64,000 nt of DNA, taken from the NCBI GenBank assembly GCA_048296855.1, contig CP182631.1; one strand, 5' to 3'. Both the position numbers and the translations under genes were made by a program. Below are positions 17,597 to 27,365 of the stretch, piece after piece (position 1 is the first letter of the stretch; every line of letters starts with the position of its first letter). The notes below the pieces were generated by a model that searched no databases, had not been told where the DNA came from, and worked only from the letters and a program-made list of their open reading frames with translations. This DNA comes from Pseudocolwellia sp048296855. GTDB taxonomy: Bacteria > Pseudomonadota > Gammaproteobacteria > Enterobacterales > Alteromonadaceae.

Positions 17597-20284
17597 ATGA
17601 AACTTACTAAGCTGCATTGCGCTGTCTTAACTGCTTTAGCAGCATCAGGTAATATCTATGCAGAAGAGGCAAAAAAACAACCCAAAGCACAAATAGAGAC
17701 GATTGAAGTTACTGCTACAAAACGCTCAGAATCTATCCAAGCCGTTCCTGTTACCGTGACCGCATTAACAGGCGATAGCCTAGAAAAATTAGGTGTGGCT
17801 AACTTTGACGAATACGTAGAGTTTTTACCTAATGTAATTTTTCAGGGCACAGGCCCTGGACAAAACGAAATATACATTCGTGGTGCAGCAACATCACAAA
17901 CCAATATTGCCGTTTCATCCGTTCAAGCCTTACAACCTTCTGTGGCTTTTTATTTAGATGAACAACCCGTTTCAATGCAAGGCCGTAACTTAGATGTTTA
18001 CGCCACCGATGTTCAACGAGTAGAAGTTTTACCGGGGCCACAAGGCACACTTTTTGGTGCAAGCTCTCAATCAGGCACGGTACGTTTAATTACCAACAAA
18101 CCTACTCATGACGGTTTTGCTGCTGGTTTTGATACAGGCGTTAGCTCTACCAAAGGTGGCGATATGAGCAACTCGGTTGAAGCATATTTTAATATGTCTT
18201 TAAGCGACTCTGTTGCAGTACGTGTTGCCGCTTATAATGATCACCAAGGTGGTTGGATCGACAACATTTTAAATGTACCTGGCCAAGGTGGGTATCAAGG
18301 TAGTGCCGTTGTTATTAGTAGAATTTCAGGCGGCGCTTTAGCCGATCCAGAAAATACACCAGTAACGGCACCCAAAAATGATGCATTAGTTGAAGACAAC
18401 TTTAATACAGCAAACTATGCAGGCGCACGCTTTGGTTTATCGTATTTAATTAATAACGAATGGGAACTACTTGTTCAGCATACTCAACAGTCTTTAGATA
18501 CTGAAGGTGTGTTTGCGTACGATCCAAACCTTGAAGGTGAAACATCAACCAATCGCTTTATACCAGAAAATAACAATGATGATTTTGGTTTAACCACATG
18601 GACATTAGAAGGTCGTCTTGACCATCTTGATATTGTTTACACCGGCGGTTATTTAGATAGAGACATCAACTCAACTATTGATTACACCGGCTATACTAAT
18701 GGTGGTTCATTTTCGGCATATTATGTGTGTAATTACGCTGGCGTACCTGCAGGCGAACAATCATGTGCTGATCCAACTAAATTCTATAAAGAGCAAACAA
18801 ACACATCGCGAACGACTCATGAGCTGCGTTTAAATACTTCAGCTGAAAACCGCTGGAGACTTACTGCGGGTGTTTTTTACGACTCACAAGAATTATCAAC
18901 CGTTGGCCAATTTAATATTGCCAATACCAGCCTAGACGGTGCTTACGATTTTACTAATTTACAAACAAAGCTTAAAGGTAATGACGGTATAAACAGTGAC
19001 GGTTTTAATACTCCTTTCTCATCTGAAATTAGCTTTGTTAATGATGTAACTCATATCATAGACCAAGTAGCTGTATTTGGTCAGTTAGAGTTTGATATAA
19101 CAGACACAGTTACAGCTGGCTTGGGTGCACGTTGGTATCAAATTGAAGATTCGTTTAAAGGTGCAACCTCAACGGTTGATGTAAGTAGTCGATTAAAAGC
19201 CTTTGGTGATGGTAGCGACGCGGCATTAACAGAATACTTTGCAACCACCACTACATCAGCAAGCGAAGTGGCAGCCATTAAAGCAGCAGTTGCTAGTGGC
19301 CAATTAGAAACTGACCTACTTGATGCTGATGGCACGTTAACGGTAGACGATATCATTATTAAAGCCTCAATTGATTGGAAAGTATCAAACGACATCATGA
19401 TTTTTGCATCATACTCTGAAGGTTTTAGACCTCCAGTTACCAACCGTGTAGGCGGCGGTAAAGCTAAAAATCCCGAAGGAGCTTTTGAAAGCTTTCACAT
19501 TCCGGTTTATTCAACAACAGATAGTTTAGACAATTATGAGTTAGGTTTTAAATCAACCTTATTCGACCAAGCCTTACGATTTAACGCAACAGCCTATTAT
19601 TCAAAAATATCTGATTTACAAACATCACGATACGACCCAACCAATATCAGCTTTTTAGTATTTACTGATAACGTAGGCGATGCTGAAATTAAAGGGATTG
19701 ACGGTGACTTCAGCTGGGTAGCAAGTGATAACTTAATTATATCAGGTGCATTTAGTGTTATTGATACCGAGTTAACTTCAGTAAACGATGAACTTGCAGG
19801 TATTGCGCCAGCAGTAGGTAGCAGATTACCTTACTCCGCTGAGTTTTCTGGTAACTTACAAGCACAGTACTTTTACCCACTAAAAGGCGACTTAACAGGT
19901 TATGTTAACGGTTCAATTAGTTATACCGGCGAACGCTTAGCCAGCATGACAATGGACGCTTATGTAAACGAAGACGCCACGCGAGAAATTTACGGCACAG
20001 GTTCTGGCTTAAAGATTGAAAAAGAAGCCGATGTTTATGCTGGTGTTAATTACAAAGACAGCAATGGTAACACTTTTGCTGGTGGTCGTTACATACAAGA
20101 AAGCTACGTACTAGCCAACTTAAGCTTTGGTGTAACCAACGACGAATGGAAAGCAGAGCTCTTTATCGATAACGTAACAGATGAACACGCTACGTTATAT
20201 ATTGATACACAGCAGTTTACGCCAAAAGTGGTATCGAATAGACCTCGTACCATCGGCTTTAGATTTTCTTACGATTTTTATTAA
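17597..20284 (+). CDS. TonB-dependent outer-membrane receptor
   Basis: 895 aa. Signal peptide ending near NIYAEE, TonB box region IETIEVTATKRSES, plug domain with GTLFGASSQSGTVRLITNKPT, then a 22-strand barrel ending in RFSYDFY. The group is common in Alteromonadales beside TPR-sulfotransferases, as here, although an intrinsic terminator lies between the two. AGGGA nine bases before the ATG. The substrate is unknown; a glycan, polyphenol or siderophore is possible. No Fur- or Zur-like site seen upstream. Confidence 0.92.
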   Translation: MKLTKLHCAVLTALAASGNIYAEEAKKQPKAQIETIEVTATKRSESIQAVPVTVTALTGDSLEKLGVANFDEYVEFLPNVIFQGTGPGQNEIYIRGAATSQTNIAVSSVQALQPSVAFYLDEQPVSMQGRNLDVYATDVQRVEVLPGPQGTLFGASSQSGTVRLITNKPTHDGFAAGFDTGVSSTKGGDMSNSVEAYFNMSLSDSVAVRVAAYNDHQGGWIDNILNVPGQGGYQGSAVVISRISGGALADPENTPVTAPKNDALVEDNFNTANYAGARFGLSYLINNEWELLVQHTQQSLDTEGVFAYDPNLEGETSTNRFIPENNNDDFGLTTWTLEGRLDHLDIVYTGGYLDRDINSTIDYTGYTNGGSFSAYYVCNYAGVPAGEQSCADPTKFYKEQTNTSRTTHELRLNTSAENRWRLTAGVFYDSQELSTVGQFNIANTSLDGAYDFTNLQTKLKGNDGINSDGFNTPFSSEISFVNDVTHIIDQVAVFGQLEFDITDTVTAGLGARWYQIEDSFKGATSTVDVSSRLKAFGDGSDAALTEYFATTTTSASEVAAIKAAVASGQLETDLLDADGTLTVDDIIIKASIDWKVSNDIMIFASYSEGFRPPVTNRVGGGKAKNPEGAFESFHIPVYSTTDSLDNYELGFKSTLFDQALRFNATAYYSKISDLQTSRYDPTNISFLVFTDNVGDAEIKGIDGDFSWVASDNLIISGAFSVIDTELTSVNDELAGIAPAVGSRLPYSAEFSGNLQAQYFYPLKGDLTGYVNGSISYTGERLASMTMDAYVNEDATREIYGTGSGLKIEKEADVYAGVNYKDSNGNTFAGGRYIQESYVLANLSFGVTNDEWKAELFIDNVTDEHATLYIDTQQFTPKVVSNRPRTIGFRFSYDFY

Positions 20285-20312
20285 ATCTTAGAAAGCTTGT
20301 AAGTTAAAAATT

Positions 20313-20355
20313 GCCGCTTGAGAAATATATCCATATCACCTCAAGCGGCTTTTTA
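20313..20355 (+). terminator. Rho-independent terminator after the TonB receptor
   Basis: Stem GCCGCTTGAG / CTCAAGCGGC with a 17-base loop, then TTTTTATT. A strong hairpin, so the following sulfotransferase gene is probably transcribed mainly from its own promoter or by read-through. Confidence 0.85.
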
Positions 20356-20429
20356 TTACTAAAATAAGTTATAACAAGTAAAATAAGCAAAGTATTTCAT
20401 TATTCATTATATTTCGTGGAGTTAAATCG

Positions 20430-22424
20430 TTGAACAACACATCACCTCTCTCATTTGAAGCGCAGTTAAAATCAATTCAACAGTTAATTCAAACCGCAAA
20501 ATTTAATGATGCCATCAAACAAAGTAAACAATTGCTTGAACAAACCTCGAATCAGGAAGAGCAGGCTGAACTGTGGTATTTACTAGCCGTAGCCCAACGT
20601 TATAGTAAAGATTATTCCAACGCCTTAATCAGTATTACTGAATTACTAAAATGCAACAATACACACAGCAGAGCGCACCAAGAGCAAGGCTATAATCACC
20701 TCGCATTAAATCATTCTGAACAAGCAAAAAATTCATTTGAAAAAGCCGTAGAACTTAACCCGAGCTTAGTCGCTAGTTGGCAAGAATTAATTGAAATTTA
20801 CCGAGATACAAATCAACCACAAAATGTACAAAAAGCAGCCAATCATTTAGCTAAATTAAAAAGCTTACCGCCAGCGTTACTGGCAGTAACCGAGTTTATG
20901 CATGAAGGTAAACTCCTAAAAGCAGAACAAGTTTGCCGACATTTTTTACAAAATAACAAACATCATGTGGATGGTATGTGCATGCTGGCTGAAATAGGCA
21001 TAGAACTTAAAATATACGACGATGCCGAGTTTCTTCTCGCCAGTGCGATTGAAATAGCACCTACTCATATTAACGCTAGATCTCAATACCTCAATTTACT
21101 TATTCGTTTAGGTAAATACAAAATGGCGGAACAGCAGGTAAATACCTTACTTGCAAAGCAGCCAGATAACTTAAGTTATAACATTGCTAAAGCAAGTGTT
21201 TTAACAGGTTTAGGGGAAATAGAAGAAGCCATCGCCTTATTTGAAAAAATTATAAGTAAAGACGATAAAATTGCTGGCTTACATTTACAACTAGGCCACG
21301 CACTAAAAGCCAAAGGCGATATAAAGAAAGCGGTGCAAGCTTACCAAAAAGCTTATCAAATCAACCCCAATTACGGTGATGCCTATTGGAGTTTAGCCAA
21401 TACTAAAACCTATCGTTTTAGTGATGAAGAAATTGCGCAAATGCAGGCTAAGCGAGAAGATGAAAGTTTAGCAATAATCGATAAAGTACAATTACATTTT
21501 GCCACGGGTAAAGCCTTTGAAGACAAAAAAGATTTCCCACAAGCATTTCAAGCTTACCAGCAAGGCAACCAATTACAACGATCCAACAATGGCTTCGACA
21601 TCAATAAAATTGAACAACAAGTAGATGAACAAATTAAATATTGCACTGCTGAGCTTTTTGAAAAATACGCACATATAGGGTTCGACACCCCCGATCCTAT
21701 TTTTATTGTGGGCTTACCTCGTGCAGGCTCTACCTTACTTGAACAAATATTAGCATCGCATAGCCAAGTAGACGGTACCATGGAGCTACATAATATTTTA
21801 GGCTTAGCCTCTCGTTTGCGTGGTCGTGTTCAAACTAAAGATAATCAAGAAAGTCCATACCCTAAAAATTTACACGAAATAAACAGTGATTACTTTAAAC
21901 GTTTCGGCCAACAGTTTATTGATGAAACACGTGTGTATCGAGATAACGCGCCGTTCTTTATCGATAAAATGCCTAATAACTTTCTCCATTTAGGCCTGAT
22001 CAAACTGATTTTACCTAATGCAAAAATTATTGACGCCAGACGCTCACCAATGGCCTGTTGTTTTAGTGGTTTTAAACAGTTATTTGCCGAAGGGCAAGAC
22101 TTTAGCTACAGCCTTGAAGACATAGGTCGTTACTATCAAGCGTATTTAAAATTAATGGCACATTGGAAACAAGTACTCCCCAACTTTATTTTAACGGTAA
22201 ATCATGAAGATGTAGTCGAAGACTTAGATAAAGAAGTTCACAGAATGCTTGATTTTTGTGGTTTAGCATTTGAGCAATCCTGTATCGATTTTCATAAAAC
22301 TCAACGCGCAATTAAAACCCCTAGTTCAGAGCAAGTTCGCCAACCTATTTATAAAAGTGCAACAGAACAATGGCGCTACTTTGAAGAATATTTAACGCCT
22401 TTGAAAAAAGTACTCAATGTATAA
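20430..22424 (+). CDS. TPR-repeat sulfotransferase
   Basis: 664 aa. Residues about 1-400 are TPR repeats (for example ALAVAQR, LGHALKAKGDIKKAVQAYQKAYQINPNYG in its motif positions). The C-terminal domain starts with the PAPS 5'-phosphosulfate loop FIVGLPRAGSTLLEQILASH and contains the second PAPS-binding Arg/Ser segment (IIDARRSPMACCFSGF). It is a cytoplasmic sulfotransferase whose acceptor is unknown. The start is TTG behind GTGGAG at good spacing. Located after the TonB receptor, a pairing seen in related marine bacteria (general knowledge). Confidence 0.88.
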   Translation: MNNTSPLSFEAQLKSIQQLIQTAKFNDAIKQSKQLLEQTSNQEEQAELWYLLAVAQRYSKDYSNALISITELLKCNNTHSRAHQEQGYNHLALNHSEQAKNSFEKAVELNPSLVASWQELIEIYRDTNQPQNVQKAANHLAKLKSLPPALLAVTEFMHEGKLLKAEQVCRHFLQNNKHHVDGMCMLAEIGIELKIYDDAEFLLASAIEIAPTHINARSQYLNLLIRLGKYKMAEQQVNTLLAKQPDNLSYNIAKASVLTGLGEIEEAIALFEKIISKDDKIAGLHLQLGHALKAKGDIKKAVQAYQKAYQINPNYGDAYWSLANTKTYRFSDEEIAQMQAKREDESLAIIDKVQLHFATGKAFEDKKDFPQAFQAYQQGNQLQRSNNGFDINKIEQQVDEQIKYCTAELFEKYAHIGFDTPDPIFIVGLPRAGSTLLEQILASHSQVDGTMELHNILGLASRLRGRVQTKDNQESPYPKNLHEINSDYFKRFGQQFIDETRVYRDNAPFFIDKMPNNFLHLGLIKLILPNAKIIDARRSPMACCFSGFKQLFAEGQDFSYSLEDIGRYYQAYLKLMAHWKQVLPNFILTVNHEDVVEDLDKEVHRMLDFCGLAFEQSCIDFHKTQRAIKTPSSEQVRQPIYKSATEQWRYFEEYLTPLKKVLNV

Positions 22425-22450
22425 TACCAATCGCTTATTGCGTTTGGTAT
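22424..22450. repeat. Short palindrome ATACCAATCGC..GTTTGGTAT
   Basis: Imperfect 27-base hairpin directly after the sulfotransferase stop, AT-rich, without a T run. Resembles the short interspersed palindromes common in Alteromonadales. Confidence 0.45.
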
Positions 22451-22646
22451 AACGAAACAGTTGCTATTTAATTAACTCATTACTTTAATGAATAAAACAC
22501 AAACCCATCAACAAGATAAGTCTGTTCCCCCCTCTAAAATAGAGTAAACATACAATATAAAAACTAACTAAAATCACATCTAAAATATGCAAAAAATAGG
22601 TTCTAGGTCTACTATAAAAGTAACGTAACTGCCCATTTCCTCTATT

Positions 22647-24737
22647 ATGAAGAATAAGAAGAAAAATAATAATTTAGTAGCTGAGAAAACTATTGTAAAT
22701 GATCCACTGCATCAGTTGTTTGATGCAGTGGATGCTATTTCAGTGCAAGGATATGACGAAGAAAGACGAGTTATCTATTGGAATATAGGTAGTCAATTAC
22801 TTTATGGCTACTCTAAAGAAGAAGCTTTAGGGGCTAAGATAGAAGAACTTATTATTCCTAAGGCAATGTGTGAATTGGTTATTAATGCGCACAAGAATTG
22901 GGTAAAAAATGACATAGAAATTCCCGCTTCAGAAATTACCCTTTGTAATAAAAGCGGCGAAGATGTGAATGTTTTTTCAAGCCATGTCATGCTTACTAAT
23001 CAATACAATAAAAAACAAATGTATTGTATTGATATTAATTTAACTGATATTAGAGACGCTCAAGCTCAAGCTGAGTTTAAAGAACATATGCTTGAGGCTG
23101 TATTTGAGGCAACACCTGATTTATTTTTCTTGATGGAAGAAAGTGGAACCATCATTGATTATCATGCAAGTAATAAAAAAAACCTATACGCTTCACCACA
23201 ACAATTTATAGGTCAACCTATAATAGATGTATTACCTAAAGAAGTTGCTAGTAAATTTCAATTTCATATTGAGCAAGTATTAAAACAAGAAGGTATATCA
23301 AGTTTTGAATATGAGTTAAAAATGCCTCATGGCTTAGTCTACTTTGAAGCAAGAATTAGCCACCTGCCAGAATATCAACAAGTAGTAACCATTGTTCGTG
23401 ATATTACAGAGCAACACAAATCTTCTGAAATTATTCGTCAACATGCCTATTTTGATGCATTAACCTCATTACCTAATCGCTTTTTAGCCCTAGACCGTTT
23501 ATCACAAATGCTTAATGAAGCCGAAAGGAACAATGAAAAAACAGCTGTGTTTTTTCTAGATTTAGACGATTTCAAAAAAGTTAACGATTCATTAGGTCAT
23601 GAAGTAGGCGATAAACTGCTCATAGAGTCAGCCCACAGATTAAAACAAGCGATACGAAAAGAAGACACGGTTGGTCGCTTAGGTGGTGATGAATTTATTG
23701 TATTATTACGAGGTTTAACTGACGATAATAATGCGTTAGTTATTGCTGAAACTTTACTTGATACCTTTAGAGAACCTTTTCAAATTGATGGTAGAGAATT
23801 AATTTTAACATTAAGTATCGGTATTGCTATCTATCCTGATAATGGCTGTTGTGCCTCTGATTTGCTACGCAATGCAGATACCGCTATGTACCAAGCTAAA
23901 GCTTTAGGGCGTAATTCACATTCGTTTTTTACTAAAGAAATGAATGTAACCATGATACGTCGCTTTGAAATTGAAGAACAAATGCGTGGCGCATTAGAGC
24001 GCAATGAATTTGAAGTTTATTATCAACCGCAATTCGATGTTAAAAGTAAAAAAATTGTAGCCGCCGAAGCCTTACTTCGCTGGCATAACAATACTTTAGG
24101 CAATGTAACGCCAGATGAATTTATTCCAATTGCTGAACATACTGGCTTAATAGTACCTATTGGACAATATGTTGTTAAGCAAGCATTAAACTTTTTAAGT
24201 CACTGGCAAATTGTTGATCAAAAAAAATATACTATCGCGGTTAATTTATCTCCTCGACAGTTCAGAGATAAAGAGTTACTCAACATTATTAAACAATCAT
24301 TAAAAGACGCGAATGTTCATGCTAATAGTCTCGAATTTGAAATTACAGAAGGCGTGCTAATGACAGGCCAATCTTACATCGATGAGGCATTGGTTGAACT
24401 TAATAAATTAGGAACTAAATTATCCATGGATGACTTTGGTACTGGCTATTCATCATTAAGTTATTTAAGACAATACGCTTTTGACGTAATAAAAATAGAC
24501 CGCTCATTTATTCATGATATAACTATTAACAAAGAAGATCGTGTTCTAGTAAAAGCAACAATAGCAATGGCACATAGCTTAGGTTTAGTTGTTGTTGCTG
24601 AAGGAGTAGAAATGCATGAGCAACTAACCATATTAGATGAGTTGGGATGTGACTACGTACAAGGATATTATTTTAGTAAACCAGTACCTGCTCAACAACT
24701 TCTAGCATTATCGGCCCACTATAAATTACCTAGCTAA
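22647..24737 (+). CDS. PAS-PAS-GGDEF-EAL c-di-GMP enzyme
   Basis: 696 aa, no membrane segment. Two PAS domains (about 20-135 and 145-265, the second ending in VRDITEQHKSS), GGDEF (about 270-435) with active GRLGGDEF and I-site RKED five residues before it, then EAL (about 450-695) with EALLRW, NLSPRQF, EITEGVLM, DDFGTGYSS, KIDRSF and AEGVE, all key catalytic residues present. It can therefore both make and degrade c-di-GMP; the balance is probably set by the PAS sensors. It stands alone with a poor Shine-Dalgarno. Confidence 0.93.
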   Translation: MKNKKKNNNLVAEKTIVNDPLHQLFDAVDAISVQGYDEERRVIYWNIGSQLLYGYSKEEALGAKIEELIIPKAMCELVINAHKNWVKNDIEIPASEITLCNKSGEDVNVFSSHVMLTNQYNKKQMYCIDINLTDIRDAQAQAEFKEHMLEAVFEATPDLFFLMEESGTIIDYHASNKKNLYASPQQFIGQPIIDVLPKEVASKFQFHIEQVLKQEGISSFEYELKMPHGLVYFEARISHLPEYQQVVTIVRDITEQHKSSEIIRQHAYFDALTSLPNRFLALDRLSQMLNEAERNNEKTAVFFLDLDDFKKVNDSLGHEVGDKLLIESAHRLKQAIRKEDTVGRLGGDEFIVLLRGLTDDNNALVIAETLLDTFREPFQIDGRELILTLSIGIAIYPDNGCCASDLLRNADTAMYQAKALGRNSHSFFTKEMNVTMIRRFEIEEQMRGALERNEFEVYYQPQFDVKSKKIVAAEALLRWHNNTLGNVTPDEFIPIAEHTGLIVPIGQYVVKQALNFLSHWQIVDQKKYTIAVNLSPRQFRDKELLNIIKQSLKDANVHANSLEFEITEGVLMTGQSYIDEALVELNKLGTKLSMDDFGTGYSSLSYLRQYAFDVIKIDRSFIHDITINKEDRVLVKATIAMAHSLGLVVVAEGVEMHEQLTILDELGCDYVQGYYFSKPVPAQQLLALSAHYKLPS

Positions 24738-24900
24738 CATCACGGTATCAATCTCAGATTAACCATTTAATACACAAAAGTTTCTCATTTAAATCAAAAA
24801 TCCCCCGTTACTCTTTCTCATTAACCTTAAATCATTCGTCAGCTAACACCTCTTTTTTACTGCAAAACATTTCTTCATTGATAAAAACGCCTTGCGAAGT

Positions 24901-24918
24901 GTTATGTTATAACATAAC
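24901..24918. promoter_or_regulatory. Zur-type operator 1
   Basis: Perfect 18-bp palindrome GTTATGTTATAACATAAC, 44 bases before the start of the ZnuD-like gene. It contains TGTTATAACA, close to the Zur-box core. Confidence 0.7.
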
Positions 24919-24931
24919 ATTTATACGAATT

Positions 24932-24944
24932 GTTATATTATAAC
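24932..24944. promoter_or_regulatory. Zur-type operator 2
   Basis: GTTATATTATAAC fits the enterobacterial Zur core GTTATA-N-TATAAC exactly. It lies 18 bases before the ATG, so a bound repressor would overlap the promoter or start region. Confidence 0.75.
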
Positions 24945-24962
24945 ACTTATAAACGAGGAATC

Positions 24963-27320
24963 ATGAAAAAACTATCCAAAATCATCAGCGTGCTACTTGC
25001 CGTTTCAGCAAGTGCAGAGCTAAACGCTGAACAAATTCAAGGCGTCATCAAAAACAGTCAAGGCCAAGCTGTTTCAGGGGCTACCGTTAAAATAATGGGA
25101 ACGAATAATACGTCTGTCACCAATGAGAAAGGCCTATTTACCTTAGAAGTACAACCAGGACGTTATGAACTGCACGTTGTTGCAGACAATTTTGTTCATA
25201 GAAATGTCGACGTAAATGTTAACGAAAATAAACAAGCTAACGTAAGTGTATCTCTTGATAAATCAGCCATTGAAATTATAGATATTCATGCAACCCCCTT
25301 TCATAGCTCAAACATTGAATCAGCTTTACCTATTACTGTATTACACGGTGAAAATTTACGCATGCGTCAAGAAAACACACTGGGTGATAGCCTAAGCAAA
25401 GAAGTAGGCGTACATAGTAATTTTCATGGTGGTGTAGCCAGTACGCCTATAATTCGTGGCCTAGACGGACCTCGAGTATTAGTGACTCAAAATGGTTTAG
25501 ATGCTGGTGATGCATCACGTATCGGTCCTGATCATGCGGTATCTACCGAAACATCCACTTCAGAACGCATTGAAGTTTTACGCGGACCAGCCACCTTATT
25601 TTATGGGAGCGGAGCTATCGGCGGTGTGGTTAACCTTGTTGATGAAAGAGTGCCTCGTAGTATAGACACCAAAGGAGAGTGGCTGGTTGAGCACAATAGT
25701 AATAACGAACAATCTTTAGCGTCAGGCTCGTTCAATAGTGGCATAGGTAATGTTGCTGTACATGCCGATGCTTTTTACCGTGATAGCGAAAACTACCAAA
25801 TACCTGAAAAAAACAGCATCGACGAAGTAGAAAATTCAGCCGCAGAATCAAGTGGTTTTACTCTTGGTACTAGCTATTTACTCGACAATGGTTTTGTCGG
25901 TATGTCTTATCAAACTTTAGATCAAGAATATGGTATTCCAGGGCATAGCCATGGCGATGAAAACATAGAAGTACTTGCAGATTTAAAACAAAAACGTTGG
26001 CAATTATTAAGTGAATTAAATTTTGATAATAAATATATCAAATCGGTTAACACTAAGGTGGCGTATACCGATTACCTACATAGTGAACTAGAAGTTGGTG
26101 TTGTTGGTACAACATTCGACAATGAAACCATAGAAGCACGCACCGAAATATTACACCAAAACATTTGGGATTGGCGTGGCGGTTTAAGTATCCACTATAA
26201 ACAAAGTGACTTTACTGCTGTAGGTGAAGAAGCATTTACTCCACCATCAAAAACTGACTCAATTGCATTAGCGTTAATGGAAGAGCGTCATTTTGGCGAA
26301 GTATTATTACAGCTTGGTGCACGTATTGAGCGTACCGAAATTAGCGCAGCAACCGTGCATTTACCCGAAGTTGAACTATTACATGAGTTAAGTGAAGAAG
26401 ATCCTCATGCCGGACACAATCATGGTTCTGAAGAAATCACGCGTAACTTTAATGTTAAACATGTATTTACACCCGTCAGCCTTTCAGCAGGTTTAGTATG
26501 GGACTTTAGTGATAGCTACAATCTAGCCTTATCATTATCGCATTCTCAAAGAGCCCCTTCAGCCTCTGAACTCTTATCTTTTGGCCCTCATATCGGTACA
26601 GGTTCATATGAAGTAGGCGCACTATTTTCATTACAAACACCTAACGGAGAAACACCTTATTTTGATTTAAATCATCAAGCTTTAAAAATGGAAACAGCTA
26701 ACAACATTGATTTGAGTTTACGTAAATTCAAAGGCGATTTTGGCTTTATTCTTAATGCTTTTTACAACCAAATAGACGATTACTATTACGAGCAAGCTAC
26801 GGGTTTATATACCGAAAGTGCACATGAGCATGAACACGACCATGCAGAAGAGGCGGAAGAAGAAAGCACCTTACCTCTATTCATTTTCACAGCACAAGAT
26901 GTCACTTTATATGGTTTTGAAGCACAAGCCGTTTGGCAAGTTACTGACGAATTTTCATGGAAAATTCAAGGCGATATTATTCGATCAAGTTTAGATACAG
27001 GTGGAGACTTACCACGTACACCACCCGCACGAATCGCCACCGAGTTTAGCTATCAAGGAGAAAACCTTTCTGCTGACTTATTTATCAATAATTACTTCAA
27101 GCAAACACATACCGCAGCACTAGAAAGCCCAACTGATGGTTACGTGATGGTTGATGCCAATGTTAATTACCATTTTAGTTTAGGCCAGCACGACCTCGCT
27201 GTTTATTTAAAAGGTAAAAACTTAACCGATGAATACGCACAAGTGCACACCTCATTCTTAAAAGACTTAACACCATTGGCAGGCCGCTCTTTTGCTATTG
27301 GCATTCGTGGCACATTTTAA
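24963..27320 (+). CDS. ZnuD-like zinc TonB-dependent receptor
   Basis: 785 aa from ATG 24963 (GAGG seven bases upstream), better than an upstream ATG at 24930 that lies in the operator. Signal peptide, then a CarboxypepD-regulatory beta domain (about 25-100), plug (IRGLDGPRVLVTQNG, LRGPATLFYGSGAIGGVVNL) and barrel. Two His/Asp-rich loops, near residue 480 (EDPHAGHNHGSEE) and near residue 620 (HEHEHDHAEEAEEE), are typical of outer-membrane zinc receptors such as ZnuD. The two Zur-type boxes upstream and the AztD-like lipoprotein downstream agree with zinc import under starvation. Confidence 0.87.
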   Translation: MKKLSKIISVLLAVSASAELNAEQIQGVIKNSQGQAVSGATVKIMGTNNTSVTNEKGLFTLEVQPGRYELHVVADNFVHRNVDVNVNENKQANVSVSLDKSAIEIIDIHATPFHSSNIESALPITVLHGENLRMRQENTLGDSLSKEVGVHSNFHGGVASTPIIRGLDGPRVLVTQNGLDAGDASRIGPDHAVSTETSTSERIEVLRGPATLFYGSGAIGGVVNLVDERVPRSIDTKGEWLVEHNSNNEQSLASGSFNSGIGNVAVHADAFYRDSENYQIPEKNSIDEVENSAAESSGFTLGTSYLLDNGFVGMSYQTLDQEYGIPGHSHGDENIEVLADLKQKRWQLLSELNFDNKYIKSVNTKVAYTDYLHSELEVGVVGTTFDNETIEARTEILHQNIWDWRGGLSIHYKQSDFTAVGEEAFTPPSKTDSIALALMEERHFGEVLLQLGARIERTEISAATVHLPEVELLHELSEEDPHAGHNHGSEEITRNFNVKHVFTPVSLSAGLVWDFSDSYNLALSLSHSQRAPSASELLSFGPHIGTGSYEVGALFSLQTPNGETPYFDLNHQALKMETANNIDLSLRKFKGDFGFILNAFYNQIDDYYYEQATGLYTESAHEHEHDHAEEAEEESTLPLFIFTAQDVTLYGFEAQAVWQVTDEFSWKIQGDIIRSSLDTGGDLPRTPPARIATEFSYQGENLSADLFINNYFKQTHTAALESPTDGYVMVDANVNYHFSLGQHDLAVYLKGKNLTDEYAQVHTSFLKDLTPLAGRSFAIGIRGTF

Positions 27321-27365
27321 TTTTTATTCGATCTACGGATCTACCCCATTTAACCAAGGAATATC

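Noticed and set aside
19138..19443. 101-codon ORF antisense to the TonB receptor
   Set aside because: No features of a real gene; antisense to a clear receptor.
26820..26870. His/Glu-rich stretch as a possible low-complexity frameshift
   Set aside because: The frame stays open through it, and His loops are expected in zinc receptors.
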